Shown: one piece after another, positions 30,236 to 42,751 of the stretch
Layout: the number at the start of each line of letters is the position of its first letter
Numbering within the stretch: the stretch's first letter is position 1
NCBI GenBank assembly: GCA_028564925.1
Contig: CM053029.1
Span: 433,649,398 to 433,713,397 of the forward strand
Direction: 5' to 3'
Length of the DNA: 64,000 nucleotides
DNA from: Lithobates sylvaticus
Lineage: Eukaryota; Chordata; Amphibia; Anura; Ranidae
The notes under the pieces: model-generated
Told to the model about the DNA's origin: nothing
The model's database searches: none
What the model saw: only the letters and a program-made list of their open reading frames with translations
Translations under genes and position numbers: made by a program

Positions 30236-31917
30236 TGCCTCGTACACACGAGCGGACTTTCCCGCGGGAATGTCCGCCGGACTGGAGTCCGCCGGACAAT
30301 CCGCCCCTGTGTGGGCGCCGGCGGACTTTTTCCTGCCAAAAGTCCGGCGGACTAAGTTTTTTAAGTTCTGCTTTAAAATTGTCCGCTGGACTCGCGAGTC
30401 CGGTGGACAATCCCGCAGTCTGTATGCTAGTCCGCGGGACTTTTGGAAATGAACGCTCCGCCCCGTCACCTGGCATGGATTTAAAGGGAATCCCTACGCC
30501 GAAAAAACGGCATGGGGGTCCCCCCCAAATTCATCTCAGACCCTTATCCAAGCACGCAGCCCGGCCGGCCAGGAAAGGGGTGGGGACGAGCGAGTGCCCC
30601 CCCCACCTGATCCGTACCAGGCTGCGTGCCTTCAACATGGGGGGTGCCCTGGGGAAAGGGGGGCCGTGCGCCCCCCCCCCCACCCCAAAGCACCTTGTCC
30701 CCATGTTGATGAGGACAAGGGCCTCTTCCCGACAACCCTAGCCGTTGGTTGTCGGGGTCTGCGAGCGTGGGCCTTATCGGAATCCGGGAGCCCCCTTTAA
30801 TAAGGGGGCCCCCAGATCCCGGCCCCCCACCCTATGTGAATGAATATACGATGTACCCCTACCCATTCACCTAAGGTGTAAAAGTGTCAATAAAAAAAAA
30901 CACACAATTTTTTTAAAATATTTTATTGCACTGCTCCGGGGGTCTTCTTCCGTTTTGAGGGGTCTTCTCGCCGGACTCCTCCGCTCTCTTCTGCTCTTTT
31001 ACCGAGCGAAGGAGCCTGGCTTTCTTCTTCTTTGTCGTCGCCGCCGTCGTCTGTGGGTCTCGATCTGCCTTCGGGGGTCTTCCGGGGTCTCTTCTGTCCT
31101 TGCCGCTGTTGCCGCTTTCTGCGCCGTCTTCTTCTTCTTCTTCTTCTTCTTCCGATGTTGACTCATCGCTCTCTCTGGCTGGAATGGCATAGACGCGCTG
31201 TGTTGTGACTTATATAGGGACAAGGAGGCGGGGTCACATGCTCATGTCACATGGTGTCCCCGCCCCCTATGATGTCACAGTCCCGGAGGATGCTCATTCA
31301 CATAGGGTGGGGGGCCGGGATCTGGGGGCCCCCTTATTAAAGGCGGCTCCCGGATTCCGATAAGCCCCTCGCCCGCAGACCCCGACAACCAACGGCCAGG
31401 GTTGTTGGGAAGAGGCCCTTGTCCTCATCAACATGGGGACAAGGTGCTTTGGGGTGGAGGGGCCGCACGGCCCCCCTTTCCCCAGGGCACCCCCCATGTT
31501 GATGGCACGCGGCCTGGTACGGCCTTTCCTGGCCGGCTGGGCTGCGTGCTCGGATAAGGGTCTGAGATGGATTTGGCGGGGACCCCCACGCCGTTTTTTT
31601 GGTGTAGGGATTCCCTTTAAATCCATGCCAGGTGACGGGGTAGCGCGGCGTCATTCACTGCCTTCGCTAGTTCCCGTCAACCTGCAGTTACGTTTTTTAT
31701 GAACGAACTTTGCTCCGTGTGTGGGCAAGTCCGTTCATTTCCAAAAGTCCCGCTGACTTTTTCCCGCGGATTGTCCGCCGGAAAGTCCGGGCATGTGTAG
31801 GCAAGTCCACACGCTCGGAAAGTCCGGTGGAGCTCCGCTAGAAAGTTCGGTGGTTTGTCCGCTGAACTAGGTTCGGCGGACAATCCCACCGGAAAGTCCG
31901 AGCGTGTGTACGGGGCA
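30236..31917. mobile_element. Fold-back element FB-2 with unique centre
   Basis: Same ends as FB-1 (TGCCTCGTACACAC and GTGTGTACGGGGCA). Flanking triplets are ATA and TTA, so the duplication is imperfect. Arms of about 400 bp (near 30470-30880 and 31285-31640) surround a centre of about 400 bases holding a CTT microsatellite (31129-31150) and an ACTTATATAGG word at about 31208. Comparison suggests FB-2 keeps the ancestral centre that FB-1 lost. Confidence 0.82.
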
Positions 31918-31920
31918 TTA

Positions 31921-32902
31921 CACCTGCTTGTCTCCTTTCTCAGCACCCACACTGATGGTTTGGCCACTGCTTAACGCCTTGCATCCTGCTACAGACCTCT
32001 TACTGCCATCCATTTACCTTATGAACCTCAAAATTCTATGTGGCAGATACACACCATTGACAACTGAAAGAGGCTGCCTGTCACAGTAGCTGGAATGTCA
32101 AACGCTATAACATACACAAAAATCAGCAGCAAGAAAAGCCTTGGTCTAAGAAAAAGTTAAAATCCTTGACGTCTAGCAGTGGCTAGAAGTGTAGCTATAG
32201 CTGTGCAGAAATGAAAGGAATGGATTGTGGATAGTGCTGCACAAACTGTTGGTTCTTTATACAGTGAATCCTGTATTATAATTATAATACCTTAACAACT
32301 TGCAAACCCGGCACAGTACATATATTGCAGTGGTGCGGCATGTGCAGGCACCATAACGCACATTTACATCAGGTTCCCTCTCCCGGTTTTAGCTGTGGTC
32401 CCTATGCTGTGATTGGCACACAGCTAACACATGGTTACTGGGCCAACCACAGCGCGCTGTACCATGCGATTAGCTGTAGCCAATCAAAGATCACTAGTGA
32501 TTACAGCTGTCATGAATGGTTAACTCATTCATGACAGGTAACAACTTTGCTAGTACAGTGATCAAAAAATCCCTAAACCCCCCCCCCCCCCCCCCAGAGA
32601 TAGTAGTACAGTATTACTATGGTACTATGAATACAAATATATATATATTTTGTTTTTATTTATGTGAAGCCATGCTTTGCTAAAACAGGCAATTACAGTT
32701 TTGCTGGTTACCAATGAGTTTGGCTCCCTCTAGTGTCCTTTGTAATCTATTAAGACTTTGTTTAGTTTCTGTGAAGCAGAGTTACAAAGCATTGTGGGAG
32801 TTGTGGTTTACTGAGGAAGTGACTCATGTGTTAACTTAGTTTGGAAACTACTAAACCCACAGTGCCAAGTCACAGACCCACAAGGCTAAGTTACTGCACT
32901 GC
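31921..32902. other. Unassigned sequence with simple repeats
   Basis: No gene recognised. Contains a poly(C) run at about 32577-32596, a TA-rich run near 32638-32650, and a ZNF143-like word at 32786-32808. Confidence 0.5.
32786..32808 (-). promoter_or_regulatory. ZNF143/Staf-like motif
   Basis: The minus strand reads AACCACAACTCCCACAATGC, close to the ACTACAACTCCCAGCATGC word bound by ZNF143 in vertebrates. It is also a frequent repeat-borne word, so a function is uncertain. Confidence 0.3.
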
Positions 32903-33389
32903 ATGCTGGGAGCGGAGATAAAAGGGACAGCGCTGCCATATTTCGGCCTCTTAGGACGCCATTCAATGCCTGCCGGCAGTGAGGTCTGTGTGAGTGACCA
33001 GGAGACTGCGGCCTGTGAGGCGCGAAGCGGAATCGATCGGCCTCTGAGGTGTTCCAGAGCACAGCCAACTGGACCAGAATGCGGGTGGACCGGAGGACCT
33101 GGGACATTTGGAGGTCTCCAGCATTACAGTCTTCGGTCATCAGTGTCAGATGAGTACTTACCGAGGCCGAGATGCCGAGAGCGGTTCACCCTTGCGACTG
33201 AGCGCAGTCCAACCCCTGGAGGTGAGACAGAGAGTGGATGGCACAAAGAGGCACAGGCTACCCAGTTGGTGGGAGGAGCCTTGCGTGTAGGTCTGGTAGA
33301 GATGGGCACCGGTGCGGAAGCTGGCAGGTGGTACAGCGGCTGACAGTGAGTCTTGGACCAGGCTGAGGGTCAAACACCGGAGGCTGGAG

Positions 33390-33690
33390 TCACACAGGCT
33401 TAGGTAAAGTGTCTAGATGACACTAGGTAAGTCCAAGGTCACAGGCTGGGGTTCAAGGGCAGGAGACAAGAGGCAAATCCGGGTCACAGACAGAGGGTCA
33501 AACACAAGAGGTAAGCAAAGTCCGTTTAAACAAGCCGAGGTCAAGGTGCAGAAGAAGGCAGGAAGGTCAAAGGCAATCCGGGTCACAGCAGGTAATCAAG
33601 CACAGGAAACAAGGTCAAAGCTTTAGCAGGAAGCTGAAGACAAGCCAGCAACTTGTCTGCACACAGGGCCATCCTTATATAGGCAGTCCC
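33390..33690. repeat. Degenerate tandem repeat, AGGTCA/GGGTCA words
   Basis: Words such as CAAGGTCA, GGGTCACAG, GGTCAAAG and CAGGAAGG recur every 20-40 bases. No clean period could be set. Flanking sequence 32903-33389 and 33691-34225 is CpG-rich in part (33690-33850, GTGCGCATG words) with no gene supported. Confidence 0.55.
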
Positions 33691-35173
33691 AAGGGTCACG
33701 TTGGGCCGCCGTGCGCCGGTGCGCACAGACATGTGCTAGTGCGCATGTGTGTGCGCCGGAGAGCCGAGCCGCGAATGCGCATGCGCCGGAGTGCCGTTCC
33801 GCCCTGCATGCGCACGGGCGCACGGCGAACAGGACTGAACTGAATATTCTCCTGACAATCAGACGGTGCGGTGTGATGGCGCGAGTTTTGGATTGAACTG
33901 AGATATCAGGAAAGGAGCCTTACAGACATCTGGGCCTGTTGTGGTGAGCGGGCACTTGCCAGATCAATATAGCGTACTGTTGCTTTGTGATATATTTACA
34001 GACTGCTGGTGAGACTTGTAGTCCTACAGGAGTAATCTCACTTATTCATAGGCTGCCTACAGTGGAACTTCAGGGTTTGAAAATAAAACTGAATGGGATA
34101 AAAAATTGTCCCGGGAACGCCAAATGAGGGAAGGGTCAACCACAGCTTTATGATGAAATTAATTAGACTTTATTGATGAAAAAGATACACACCCAAAATT
34201 AGGGGAATATAAAAGGCAACACTATGTTCTGTATAGAACTGCTCCTCTCACTATACCCAGTCACAGTAATAAAAACAATAACGTTGTTGTAAAAAACAGA
34301 CACAGAGCACTGTAAATACCACCACCCCAAACCATCAGTCTCCAGATGAAAGTAGCGAATTTAACTCCCGATAAAGATGTCTTCTTGGTATTGGAACCTC
34401 CAAATTGCCTTATTATTAAAATATCATGTAGCTATATAAAGATATTAGCATGGTTATCTCCACAGTGGGAAATGAGTTGATACAATAAGGAGGAAATAAT
34501 GTAGCTTATTTTCTTGAACACGGGAGCTAATAGCCACACCAGCCCCTTTTTGAGATACCAGTCATTGAAAATAAATAATGCTGCAAGTTCAGAGACTCAG
34601 ATTTTTACAGTCCCCTTTGATTATGCATATATTTCACATGAATTGCTGCATTTCAGATCCAGTATATTTGGCCAGGGATCTCCGTTTTTGAGTATAGCTA
34701 GACAGTAATCAGGGCCAATAGCGTGCATATAGAGTTATATGTGCCTCACAAGTCTCACAAGTCACATAAATCTCCACAGTCCACAAAAAGAACAGATGAA
34801 TATGGACAAGCGGGGTTCAGAAGAAGCTACCCATCAGAGCTCTTACTGCTCGTATCGATCACCACCTCAGCCACAGTAGGTTTCTGTTTCTATGGTCTCT
34901 CCACATTGAGGCCGTTTACAATGAACTGTGATAGCTCCAGATTGCACGTTGGTAATGGCCGCCGGCTGTTCAAGTCTCAGGTGTATATTCCAGAGATACT
35001 TCCTGGGGATATTCAGTCACATGACTTGTCAGATGATGTCTGGAGCACGGCTTTAGTTGTTGCAGGGTAGGCTATTTCATGCGCCACTCTTTAGATCTTG
35101 AAAATTGTAACGGAATAACCTTTACTTTTCTGGATAAGGAGATATGTTTGAGCTCGTTGTTGTGCTCTGCATC

Positions 35174-35220
35174 GAGTACATCGACACATTTCCTGCACCT
35201 CAGTGCACTTCTTCAGGACA
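35174..35220 (-). ncRNA. Hammerhead-like relic in PLE-D
   Basis: On the minus strand CTGAAGA (35216-35210) is followed by TGCAC/GTGCA as stem II, then GGAAATGTGTC in place of the usual GAAACGCGTC. One extra G and changed stem III bases make activity doubtful. Confidence 0.5.
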
Positions 35221-35728
35221 ATAGACACAGGCAAGCCTCATCCTTATATAGGGAACACAGTCCAATCAGCTTAGCTTGTGTCATATTAGGGTTTTTCCGT
35301 TACAATTTTCAACATCTAAAGAGTAGCTTCGTTTGAACCCCTCTTGTATATATTCATCTGTTCTTTTTGTGGACTGTGGAGAATTATGTGACTTGTGAGG
35401 CACATATAACTCTCTCTATATGTATGCTATTGGCCCTGATTACCGCCTAGCTATACTCAGAAACGGAGATCCCTGGCCAAATATACTGGATCTGATATGC
35501 GGAAATTCATGTGAAATATATGCATAATCAAAAAGGACTGTAAAAATCTGAGTCTCTGAACTTGCAGCATTATTTGTTTTCAATGACTGGTATCTCAAAA
35601 AGGGGCTGGTGTGGCTATTTGCTCCTGTGTTCAAGAAAATAAGCTACATTATTTCCTCCTTTTTGTATCAACTTATTTCCCGATGTGGAGAGAACCATGC
35701 TAATGTCTTTATATGGCTACATGATATT

Positions 35729-36173
35729 TTAAAGAGGAAGTAAACCCTCCTTGGAAAAAAAAAAACGGAACTTGCAAGACAAAGGCATAATGAGCTAGTA
35801 TGCATAGCATACTAGCTCATTATGAATAACTTACCTGAGAACGAAGCCCCCGAAGCGACCCTCGTCCACGTCCTCTACCGCCGCCATCACTTCCGGGTCT
35901 CGCTGTTCCAGCGCTGTCATTCGCTGGAGTCGCGATGACGTCACTCCCGCGCATGCGCACGAGAGCGGCATATCACCGCGATCTCCGGCATGCTCAGTGC
36001 GCCTGCGCACCGCTGTCTACGGCGCATGCGCCGTAGATAGCGGTGCCTTTTCTTTTCGAAATATCTCCTAAACCATGTAAGTTTAGGAGATATTTATTGG
36101 ACCTACAGGTAAGCCTTAATCTAGGCTTACCTGTAGGTCAAAGTGGTTTGTAAGGGTTTTACAACCACTTTAA
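35729..36173 (-). mobile_element. TTAA MITE (TTAAAGTGGTTGTAAA family), copy 1
   Basis: Bounded by TTAA on both sides. The opposite PLE-D arm (34413-34432) lacks it and reads ATTATTAAAATATC on the plus strand, so the empty site is present in the window. Inside are an 18-bp perfect hairpin with an ATA loop (about 35788-35826) and a second hairpin near 36100-36140. Its relative lies at 42890-43334 in opposite orientation. Confidence 0.88.
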
Positions 36174-36532
36174 TAATAAGGCAATTTGGAGGTTCCAATA
36201 CCAAGAAGACATTTTTATCGGGAGTTAAATGCGCTACTTTCACCTGGAGAAAGGAGACTGGTGGCTTGGGGTGGTGATATTTACAGTGCTCAGTGTCTGT
36301 TTTTTACAATAACGTTATTGCTAACTGCGGAATGTTTTTATTACTGTGACTGGATATAGTGAGAGGAGCAGTTCTATAGAACTGCTGATGTTTAATTTAG
36401 TAAATTTTTCAGGCTGGTGGATTCATTGATTTTTTATTTTGGTTTTTGAACTTCAGGGTTTGCTTTCACTGTGCTATAAAGTTAATGCTGAGCTGTACCC
36501 GCTGCAAAGGAGGAAGTGTTACAAGTGCCTTA

Positions 36533-36934
36533 TGCCCTGTACACATGATCGTTTTTCTCGTCGGAATTAACTCTGACGGAGTTCCGACGGAATTCCGCTG
36601 AAACTGTCTTGCGTACACACGATCACACCAAAGTCTGACCGGCAAGAACGCAGTGACGTACAACACGTACGACGGCACTAGAAAAAGGAAGTTCAATAGC
36701 CAGTAGCCAATAGCTTCCGTCTCGTACTCCAGAGCATGCGTTTTTGGTCCGTCGGAACAGCATACAGACGAGCGGTTTTCCCTATAGGAATTAGTTCCGT
36801 TGGAAATATTTATAACATGTTTCATTTCTAGGTCCATCATAAAGTCCAATGAGGCATGCACACGATCGGAATAGACGATGAAAAACTTGCGTCTGACTTT
36901 TTCTGTTGGACATTCCGCTCGTGTGTAAGCGGCA
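36533..36934. mobile_element. Harbinger-type MITE, TTA duplication
   Basis: Flanked by TTA (36530-36532 and 36935-36937), with ends TGCCCTGTACACA and GTGTGTAAGCGGCA. It contains CGTCGGAA/TTCCGACG-type inverted words, the same family as 43966-44390. No ORF. Confidence 0.78.
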
Positions 36935-36937
36935 TTA

Positions 36938-37482
36938 CAAGTACATGATTACTATTGCATCATCTACTCTACAATTTGCTTTCTACTTGTTTCCCTGTTT
37001 GGATATACAAATACTGAAGTCTAAATAACATAAGCTAGCTGAAGATTCCCAAGAAGACAAGGAACTTTTTCTTTATCATCTTCTACAAAGCATCACAGTT
37101 CGCCTTGCATTTGGAACATTGCATTACAACATAGGGGGAGCCCTTGAGTGCAGGCTATATATATATATATATATATATTTATATTGTATGGTACTGTTGC
37201 ATGTTCATAACATTATACTGCAGTTTGGTGTGTGTGTGCTTTGGGGTTGCGGTGGGAAGGCGCTCAATATAAGTGTTGAAGTATATTGGACGTTTATCCC
37301 GTTGTGCACCTGTTCGCATACATTCATTACGGTTACTATTTGATCTACAACTCTCAAGTTTATGTTTAATGTTATCCATTGTCACTTATTGGTTATACTG
37401 AATTGCACTCTCTTTTATGTTCAACATCTATTACAGTAAATGAGTATTACAGTGGTTTTCATTGATAACATCACATTACACC
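36938..37482. other. Unassigned sequence, TA microsatellite
   Basis: Holds a TA microsatellite (37157-37180) and a pyrimidine-rich stretch ending CTATTACAG at about 37437 that resembles a splice acceptor upstream of the small ORF. No other feature seen. Confidence 0.45.
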
Positions 37483-37650
37483 ATGGAACCCGAGGTGCCA
37501 GAGTTAAGAGGGGATCTGCAGAGTCAGAATAGCCAGTGGGGTATAGAGTCAATCAGCAGCCCTTACGAGGGTACCGCTACATATTATTATACTAGTTTGG
37601 TTTTATTTATTATTATTATTATACTGTCACTAGTCAGTCTCTACATGTGA
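37483..37650 (+). CDS. Candidate 55-codon single-pass membrane protein
   Basis: The ATG sits in ACACCATGG, a strong initiation context. The product is acidic and polar for about 33 residues, then has YYYTSLVLFIIIIILSLVSL, one hydrophobic helix close to the C-terminus. An acceptor-like sequence lies at about 37437 and AATAAA at 37701, but the AATAAA falls at the edge of repeat sequence resembling 18575. The overall form recalls small membrane regulators such as phospholamban-type micropeptides, but no such family was recognised. It may be a chance ORF. Confidence 0.3.
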   Translation: MEPEVPELRGDLQSQNSQWGIESISSPYEGTATYYYTSLVLFIIIIILSLVSLYM

Positions 37651-37689
37651 CGTGTACTGCACTGATAATAGTACGTCAAAAACAAAATA

Positions 37690-38130
37690 TGTGAAATGTG
37701 TTAATAAATGCCTTAGACTGTCTACTTTCCAAAAATGGGACATTTGGGAGTAATATGTACTGTCCTAGCATTTTAGGGTCTCATGAAATGAGATTGACCG
37801 TCAGTACATCTGAAATATACTGTATATACCATGGTTTGTAGAAGCTATAACTTTCACACAAACAAATGAAAGCGGTAGTGAACCTGCTGCCTTTTTTTTT
37901 CTTCTACACATGTAAGGGGAAAGGCATAATGAGCTAGTATGCACCGTCTTATATCTTTTTATATTGTAAAAAATAAATAAACCCTTTTCTTGTTAAAAAA
38001 AATAAATAAATAAACCCAGTGGTGACCAAATACCACCAAAAGAAAGCTCTATTTGCATACATTTAAAAAAAAAAAAAATGTTAATTGCATACAGTGTTGC
38101 ATGACCGTGCAATTGCCAGTTAAAGTAGCG
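37690..38130. mobile_element. MITE fragment related to 18560-19020
   Basis: Shares TGTCTACTTTC, CATGAAATGAGAT (as ACAAGAAATGAGAT), TAGTTTGTAGA-type words and AAACCCAGTGGTGA..AAATACCACCAAAAG with 18560-18960. Decayed, ends not defined. 38131-38925 beyond it shows no recognisable feature. Confidence 0.6.
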
Positions 38131-39269
38131 CCGTTCTGAATAGCAAATGATGCCCATTAAAACCTTTCAGAGCTTCAGTGGATAAGAAACACCAACTTAT
38201 AGTACTGGGCAGCTGCTGCATCAAAACATAGGAAGGAATAAAGTATATTACAGACGATCAAATTTTAAATCCCATCACCTATACTTGCATTACAGAAATA
38301 GATCGTCACAATATACAGTATATATCAATATTAATAATATCAACTTATAAGCAATATTAGGATTGAGATATACACACTTATAAAGTCAGTATAGTTTACA
38401 AGCCATTTTTGCATATGGTACACTATAAGAATGGAGTTAAGGCTGCAAAGCATGTTAGGTAGGAGAGCCTGAAGGAGTTTAACTAAACCTGATAATGTAG
38501 TGTTGATGATACATTCTAATAATAACACTTCCTTCTTCACATGAATCGTTTCCTGGTTCATTTTATGCCAATGACTCAAAGTACTCCTAAAGTGTATTCT
38601 CACGTTTGCAGCCAACTTGGCATTAGCCCTACTTTATATTTGTGTTCCCATTCACACAGCATACCTTAAGAAAAATATAAAAAAAATTGCAACTTACCTT
38701 TTTAGTTGTTCTATTCTGTGAAATCCAGCACTGTGAAATCGTATTTGTTTGTGAGGGGGCTGGGCAGCTGGTTTGCCATAATTAACCCCTTCTGTCTGTG
38801 CAAGCAGATCCTTATTATCAGTTGTAAACTAGATTTGAACACTCTCTGTCCTAACAAAAGGTTAGAGGATTGGAAGCTTGGCTTCTTGCATTGTATGTTA
38901 ATAATAGGAGACCTACAGACTTAAGCCTCGTACACACGATTGGAATTTCCGACGGGAATTGTGTGATGTTGTTGGCAGAAAATCCGACCATTTGTACGTT
39001 CCATCGGACAATTGTTGTCAGATTTTCCGCGGACAAATATTGGATTGCAGGTTTTTAAATTTACCGTGGACAAATGTCTGTTTTCGGATTTTCCGAGCAT
39101 GTGTACACAAGTCCGTTGGACAAAAGTCCAAAGTACAAACACGCATGCTCAGAAGCAAGGATGAGCCAGAAGCGGTCAGTCTTGTAAACTAGCGTTCGTA
39201 ATGGAGAATTAACATTTGTGACGTGGAAAAATATGAAATCTCGAAATGCAGCTCACATTTTTTTCTTCT

Positions 39270-39799
39270 TTAACCACTTGCCTACAGAGCACTTACACCC
39301 CCTTTCTGCCCAGGCCATTTTTCAGCTCTCAGCGCTGTCGCATTTTGAATGACAATTGCGCAGTCTTGTTACACTGTACCTAAACAATTTCTTTATCATT
39401 TTCTTCACACAAATAGAGCTTTCTTTTGGTGGTATTTAATCAATTTGATGATCAGTGCCCTGATTACATTCCTAGCTGTCCCCCATGAGGAGATGCCGCT
39501 GATCAGCTCTCCTCTCCTCACACTCTGTCAGTGTAAGTGGAGGAGCGCCGATTACTGGCACTTCCTTGTTTACATGTGACCGGCTGTGATTGGCACAGCC
39601 GATCACATGGTTAAAGAGTAGCGGACACAGCTCTTTCCAGAGATCAGGGTCGCGCCGTGTCCTAGCAACACATCGCAGCCATGATCGCTGTGTGCCCCCG
39701 CGGGCATGCGAGAGTGGCCGTTCTGGGATGCCGTCTTCCCAGAACGAGAGCCGCACCGCCCCACTGTCATTTGATGGTGGGCAGGCGGCAAGCAGTTAA
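39270..39799. mobile_element. TTAA MITE (TTAACCACTTGCC family)
   Basis: TTAACCACTTGCC at the left and GGCAAGCAGTTAA at the right. The relative at 49335-49352 reads CCCATTAAAGAAGAAG on the plus strand, which is the uninterrupted target and shows that a single TTAA was duplicated. A short inverted pair lies near 39715-39745. Confidence 0.9.
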
Positions 39800-40196
39800 T
39801 GGGATAATAATGAAGCTGCTTTGCTGGTGATACTGATTGCAAACAATATTTCAAAGGCTTTTTTTCGAGTGATATCAAGAATATTGATATCAAAATATTT
39901 TTTTTGGGGGGGGGGGGGGGTAAGTTACCACAACACCATTATCCCATAGTTTATAAGATCAAAGATACAACTATGTTAATGTCCCTTGTCAATTTTACTT
40001 TGTATTTTTTTAAATGTAACTGCCTACTCCCAAAGTAAAACACATAGCCAAGTATTATTTTACACAATTTTTTTTTATTGTGCATTAAAAAAAGAAAACA
40101 AATAAAATTAGACATGCTATCTGCCAATAGAACTTAACCAGAAGGGTGGATTCTATGCATACAAAAATATAGAAAATATACCAAATCAAATCATTT

Positions 40197-40475
40197 TTAT
40201 TCAATCATGCATGCGTCCTGCTTCTTAATATAGGGGGTCAACAATGCCAAGACTTGGTGAAAGCAGGGGTCCATCATCCGGAGATAATTCCCGAAAATCA
40301 TCTGGATTATTCTCCCGGAGCTACCTCAGCAAAGGCATATGACATAATTGGTCACGATTAATAAAGCAACCAATTTTTGGTCCAAGAACTCCTCCTCCTC
40401 CTGTTCCTAGACTGGACTTGGGTCAAAGCAATAACTCCAAGTCCAATAATAAATAACACGTTATATCCTCCGATT
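40197..40475 (-). pseudogene. Harbinger transposase N-terminal relic
   Basis: Minus-strand reading gives RNRRRRSSWTKNWLL, a stop, and then in another frame FGNYLRMMDPCFHQVLALLTPYIKKQDACM. Both pieces follow the order of PIF/Harbinger transposases (basic RR..W segment, then F.N.LRM....F..LL....P.I.KQDT). The DDE catalytic part is absent. At least one stop and one frame change break it. Confidence 0.7.
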
Positions 40476-40509
40476 CCGCAACATGTCTGGTTGACGAACG
40501 TCCGCTCAG

Positions 40510-42035
40510 AAACGAACTGAAAAGCTTCCAAATGGGGAAGGGGGAGTGGCACTCCCGCATTCCTTTAGCTATTTCATAGCGGCCCAGCTCCAACACATGG
40601 GAGGAGGTGACCTAGGGAAGACTCCTTTGCGGAATTTTCTCCACATGTCGGTGGTGGAGGCTCTAGAGGCAGGGATGGCTGTGCACGGAGCCCCCACCCT
40701 CGAATTAATGAGCAAAATATGGGAAACGGCCAAGGGAATTTTGGGATATAGAGATATTACAAAATATTCACCACTATGGGACAATAGCGAACTGGGCGAA
40801 GTACAGAAATTAGGGCTAATTAAGGAATGGGAAAGATGAGGCATAAAGTTTATCCACCAACTTTATCAAAGTGGAAAATTAAAGTATTTTCAGGATTTGA
40901 GAGAGCAATTTGCAATCCAGAGGAACTCCTTTTTTAGCTACCTCCAGGTTAGACATGCAATGACAGCACAATTTGGGGAAAGAGCAATAGAATGGTGTGA
41001 TATACCGGTATTACAAGAAATAATTCAGGCAAGGTCGACGAAAGGTCTAATATCAAAAACCTACTTAAGCCTAAACAAGAAAAATAGGGGAAAACAACAG
41101 GACCCGCCCTCTAGAAGGAAATGGCAAAGAGACGTGAGAAGTATAACAGCAAGCCAATGGGAAAGGATCCTGGAGCTGGCCCTGTGGGTCTCTTTGTGTC
41201 CGCCCCAGAAGATGTCACATTTAGTTCTACTCTATAGGGCATATTACACCCCGCAAAAACTCTTTCTGTTTGGACGTAGACAGGATGCTTCCTGCCCAAG
41301 GTGTGGAAGGTTAGAGGGGGACATGATCCATATGTTCTGGAGATGCCCCAAATTGTTCCGTTATTGGATGGAAGTGGTGGAAATAATTGCCCAAGTCTTT
41401 GAAGTACCTTTGGAGGTAGAGCCTAGGATGTGTGTACTTGGGTGGATAGACGGAAAAGGCAGACCAAAGGGCACCAGGTTGGCAACTTTGAGGTGTCTAT
41501 TCCAAGCCAGGAAACTCATTGCCCAGAAGTGGCAATCTTCCACCCCTCCATCAAGTAGGGAATGGGAACAGAATATGAGTACGGTGATTCTTAAGGAAAG
41601 AACGTTGTACATTAGGCAGGTATGTGTTAATAAATTTGATGAAATTTGGAAAAAGTGGTGTGAGAAAAGAGATAATGGGTGCATGAATGTATAAAAGAGA
41701 CAGAGCCCTAGTAAGAGATACCAGGTAGAGAAGAAGGCTCAGGGACCTGTAACTGAGGAGTATAACAGGGTGAGTCTAGGATGAATGGAAGGTTGAGTAA
41801 GGAGAAAGATGTAAGAGATAACCACTGGATTAAAAACATTAAGCAGAGATTAATATAAGCTAGAAAGGAGGGACCACCTGAAAACTCCTGGGGGTTACCC
41901 TGTTGTTTCTTGTTTTTGTTCCCTTCCTGTCTTTTTTGTTTTAGATGTATTGCTTTTTGATGACTAAGTGTATGGGAGAAATGTGTGTTTTGTATCATAT
42001 AAAAAATGTAATAAAGATATAAAGTTAAAAAAAAG
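40510..42035 (+). mobile_element. 5'-truncated L1/Tx1-type LINE, ORF2 C-terminal part
   Basis: Open frames 40546-40836 and 40897-41694 are in the same frame, separated by a TGA at 40837-40839. They encode the part after the RT: ...ASQWERILELALWVSL, then SCPRCGRLEGDMIHMFWRCPKLFRYW, the CCHC-like block of L1 ORF2, and a C-terminal tail to 41694. The 3' UTR ends AATAAAGATATAAAGTT plus an A-rich tail near 42035. Truncation at the 5' side is usual for LINEs. Confidence 0.82.
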
Positions 42036-42751
42036 AAAAGCACGAAATGAAAAGCATGACATGAAAATCGTGAAATGAAAAGCGCAAATCAACACTCAAA
42101 CTTCTACTAACATGAAATTAGCAGAAGGAGCTCAAAGGGTGGTGCTAAAGAGCTGAAAAAACATGTAGTACATCACTACATTCGTGTTTGTTGGCCGACA
42201 ATTCGTTTCCGTTTGTATGCAAGACAAAATCCAGGCACACGCCTTCGGACAAAAGTCAGAGATTTTGTCTGTGAACGAGGCTTTACTCCGACATTGTTCA
42301 AAAATCCTTGAAGTCAGCCATGAGGCCTTTTGAGAAACATCTAAAATAAATATTTGTATGGGGTATGCTATGTGAATGAGAACAAATGATAAACATATAG
42401 TGTGGTATCTTGTCCAATTTGACTGCAAAAGTGAAAATACAGTTAACTAGACAAAACTTTTTTTTTTAATTTTCAATATGGGAGGGTTATAACCCATCAA
42501 GTTTTTTTTTTTTTGTTTTTTGTGTCCCATTGAGGAGATTTCCCTTCACTTCCTGTCCTATAGCCAAAGCAGGAATTGCAGGGAAATCCTCCCTAATAGA
42601 GGCACAGACTGCAAAAAAAAAACTTACAGGTGTTCTAATCTCTCTCTTACATCATTTACTTAGATGTATGCAGGTCTATTGAGTCTCTGCAATATATCTA
42701 ATTTGCAAATCAGTGTACCCAACTTGCAAAATATGAATACTAGGGAACCCT

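Larger units (their letters stand above)
34226..36385 (-). mobile_element. PLE-D, fold-back Penelope pLTR fragment
   Basis: The left arm (34226-34825) is inverted at 35335-36385, the right arm being interrupted by a MITE (35729-36173). The loop (34826-35334) carries, in minus orientation, GATTGG (35262-35267), a TATATAAGG box (35242-35250) and a hammerhead-like motif about 25 bases further on. This is the same kind of layout as the 5' end of PLE-B. No ORF of the element remains. Confidence 0.65.
38928..42292 (-). mobile_element. Decayed PIF/Harbinger transposon with two nested insertions
   Basis: Left end AAGCCTCGTACACACG near 38928 and right end CGAGGCTTTA near 42285 are inverted. Between them lie a transposase relic (40197-40475, minus), a TTAA MITE (39270-39799) and a 5'-truncated LINE (40510-42035). 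The left 350 bases recur inverted at 49316-49695. Ends are approximate. Confidence 0.65.

Noticed and set aside
28349-31626. Mirror-image frames of 60-140 codons on both strands
   Set aside because: They follow from the fold-back symmetry and G/C richness of FB-1 and FB-2; no domain or codon signal.
34514-35634. Nearly identical 64-codon frames on opposite strands
   Set aside because: They are the two arms of the PLE-D inverted repeat, not duplicated genes.
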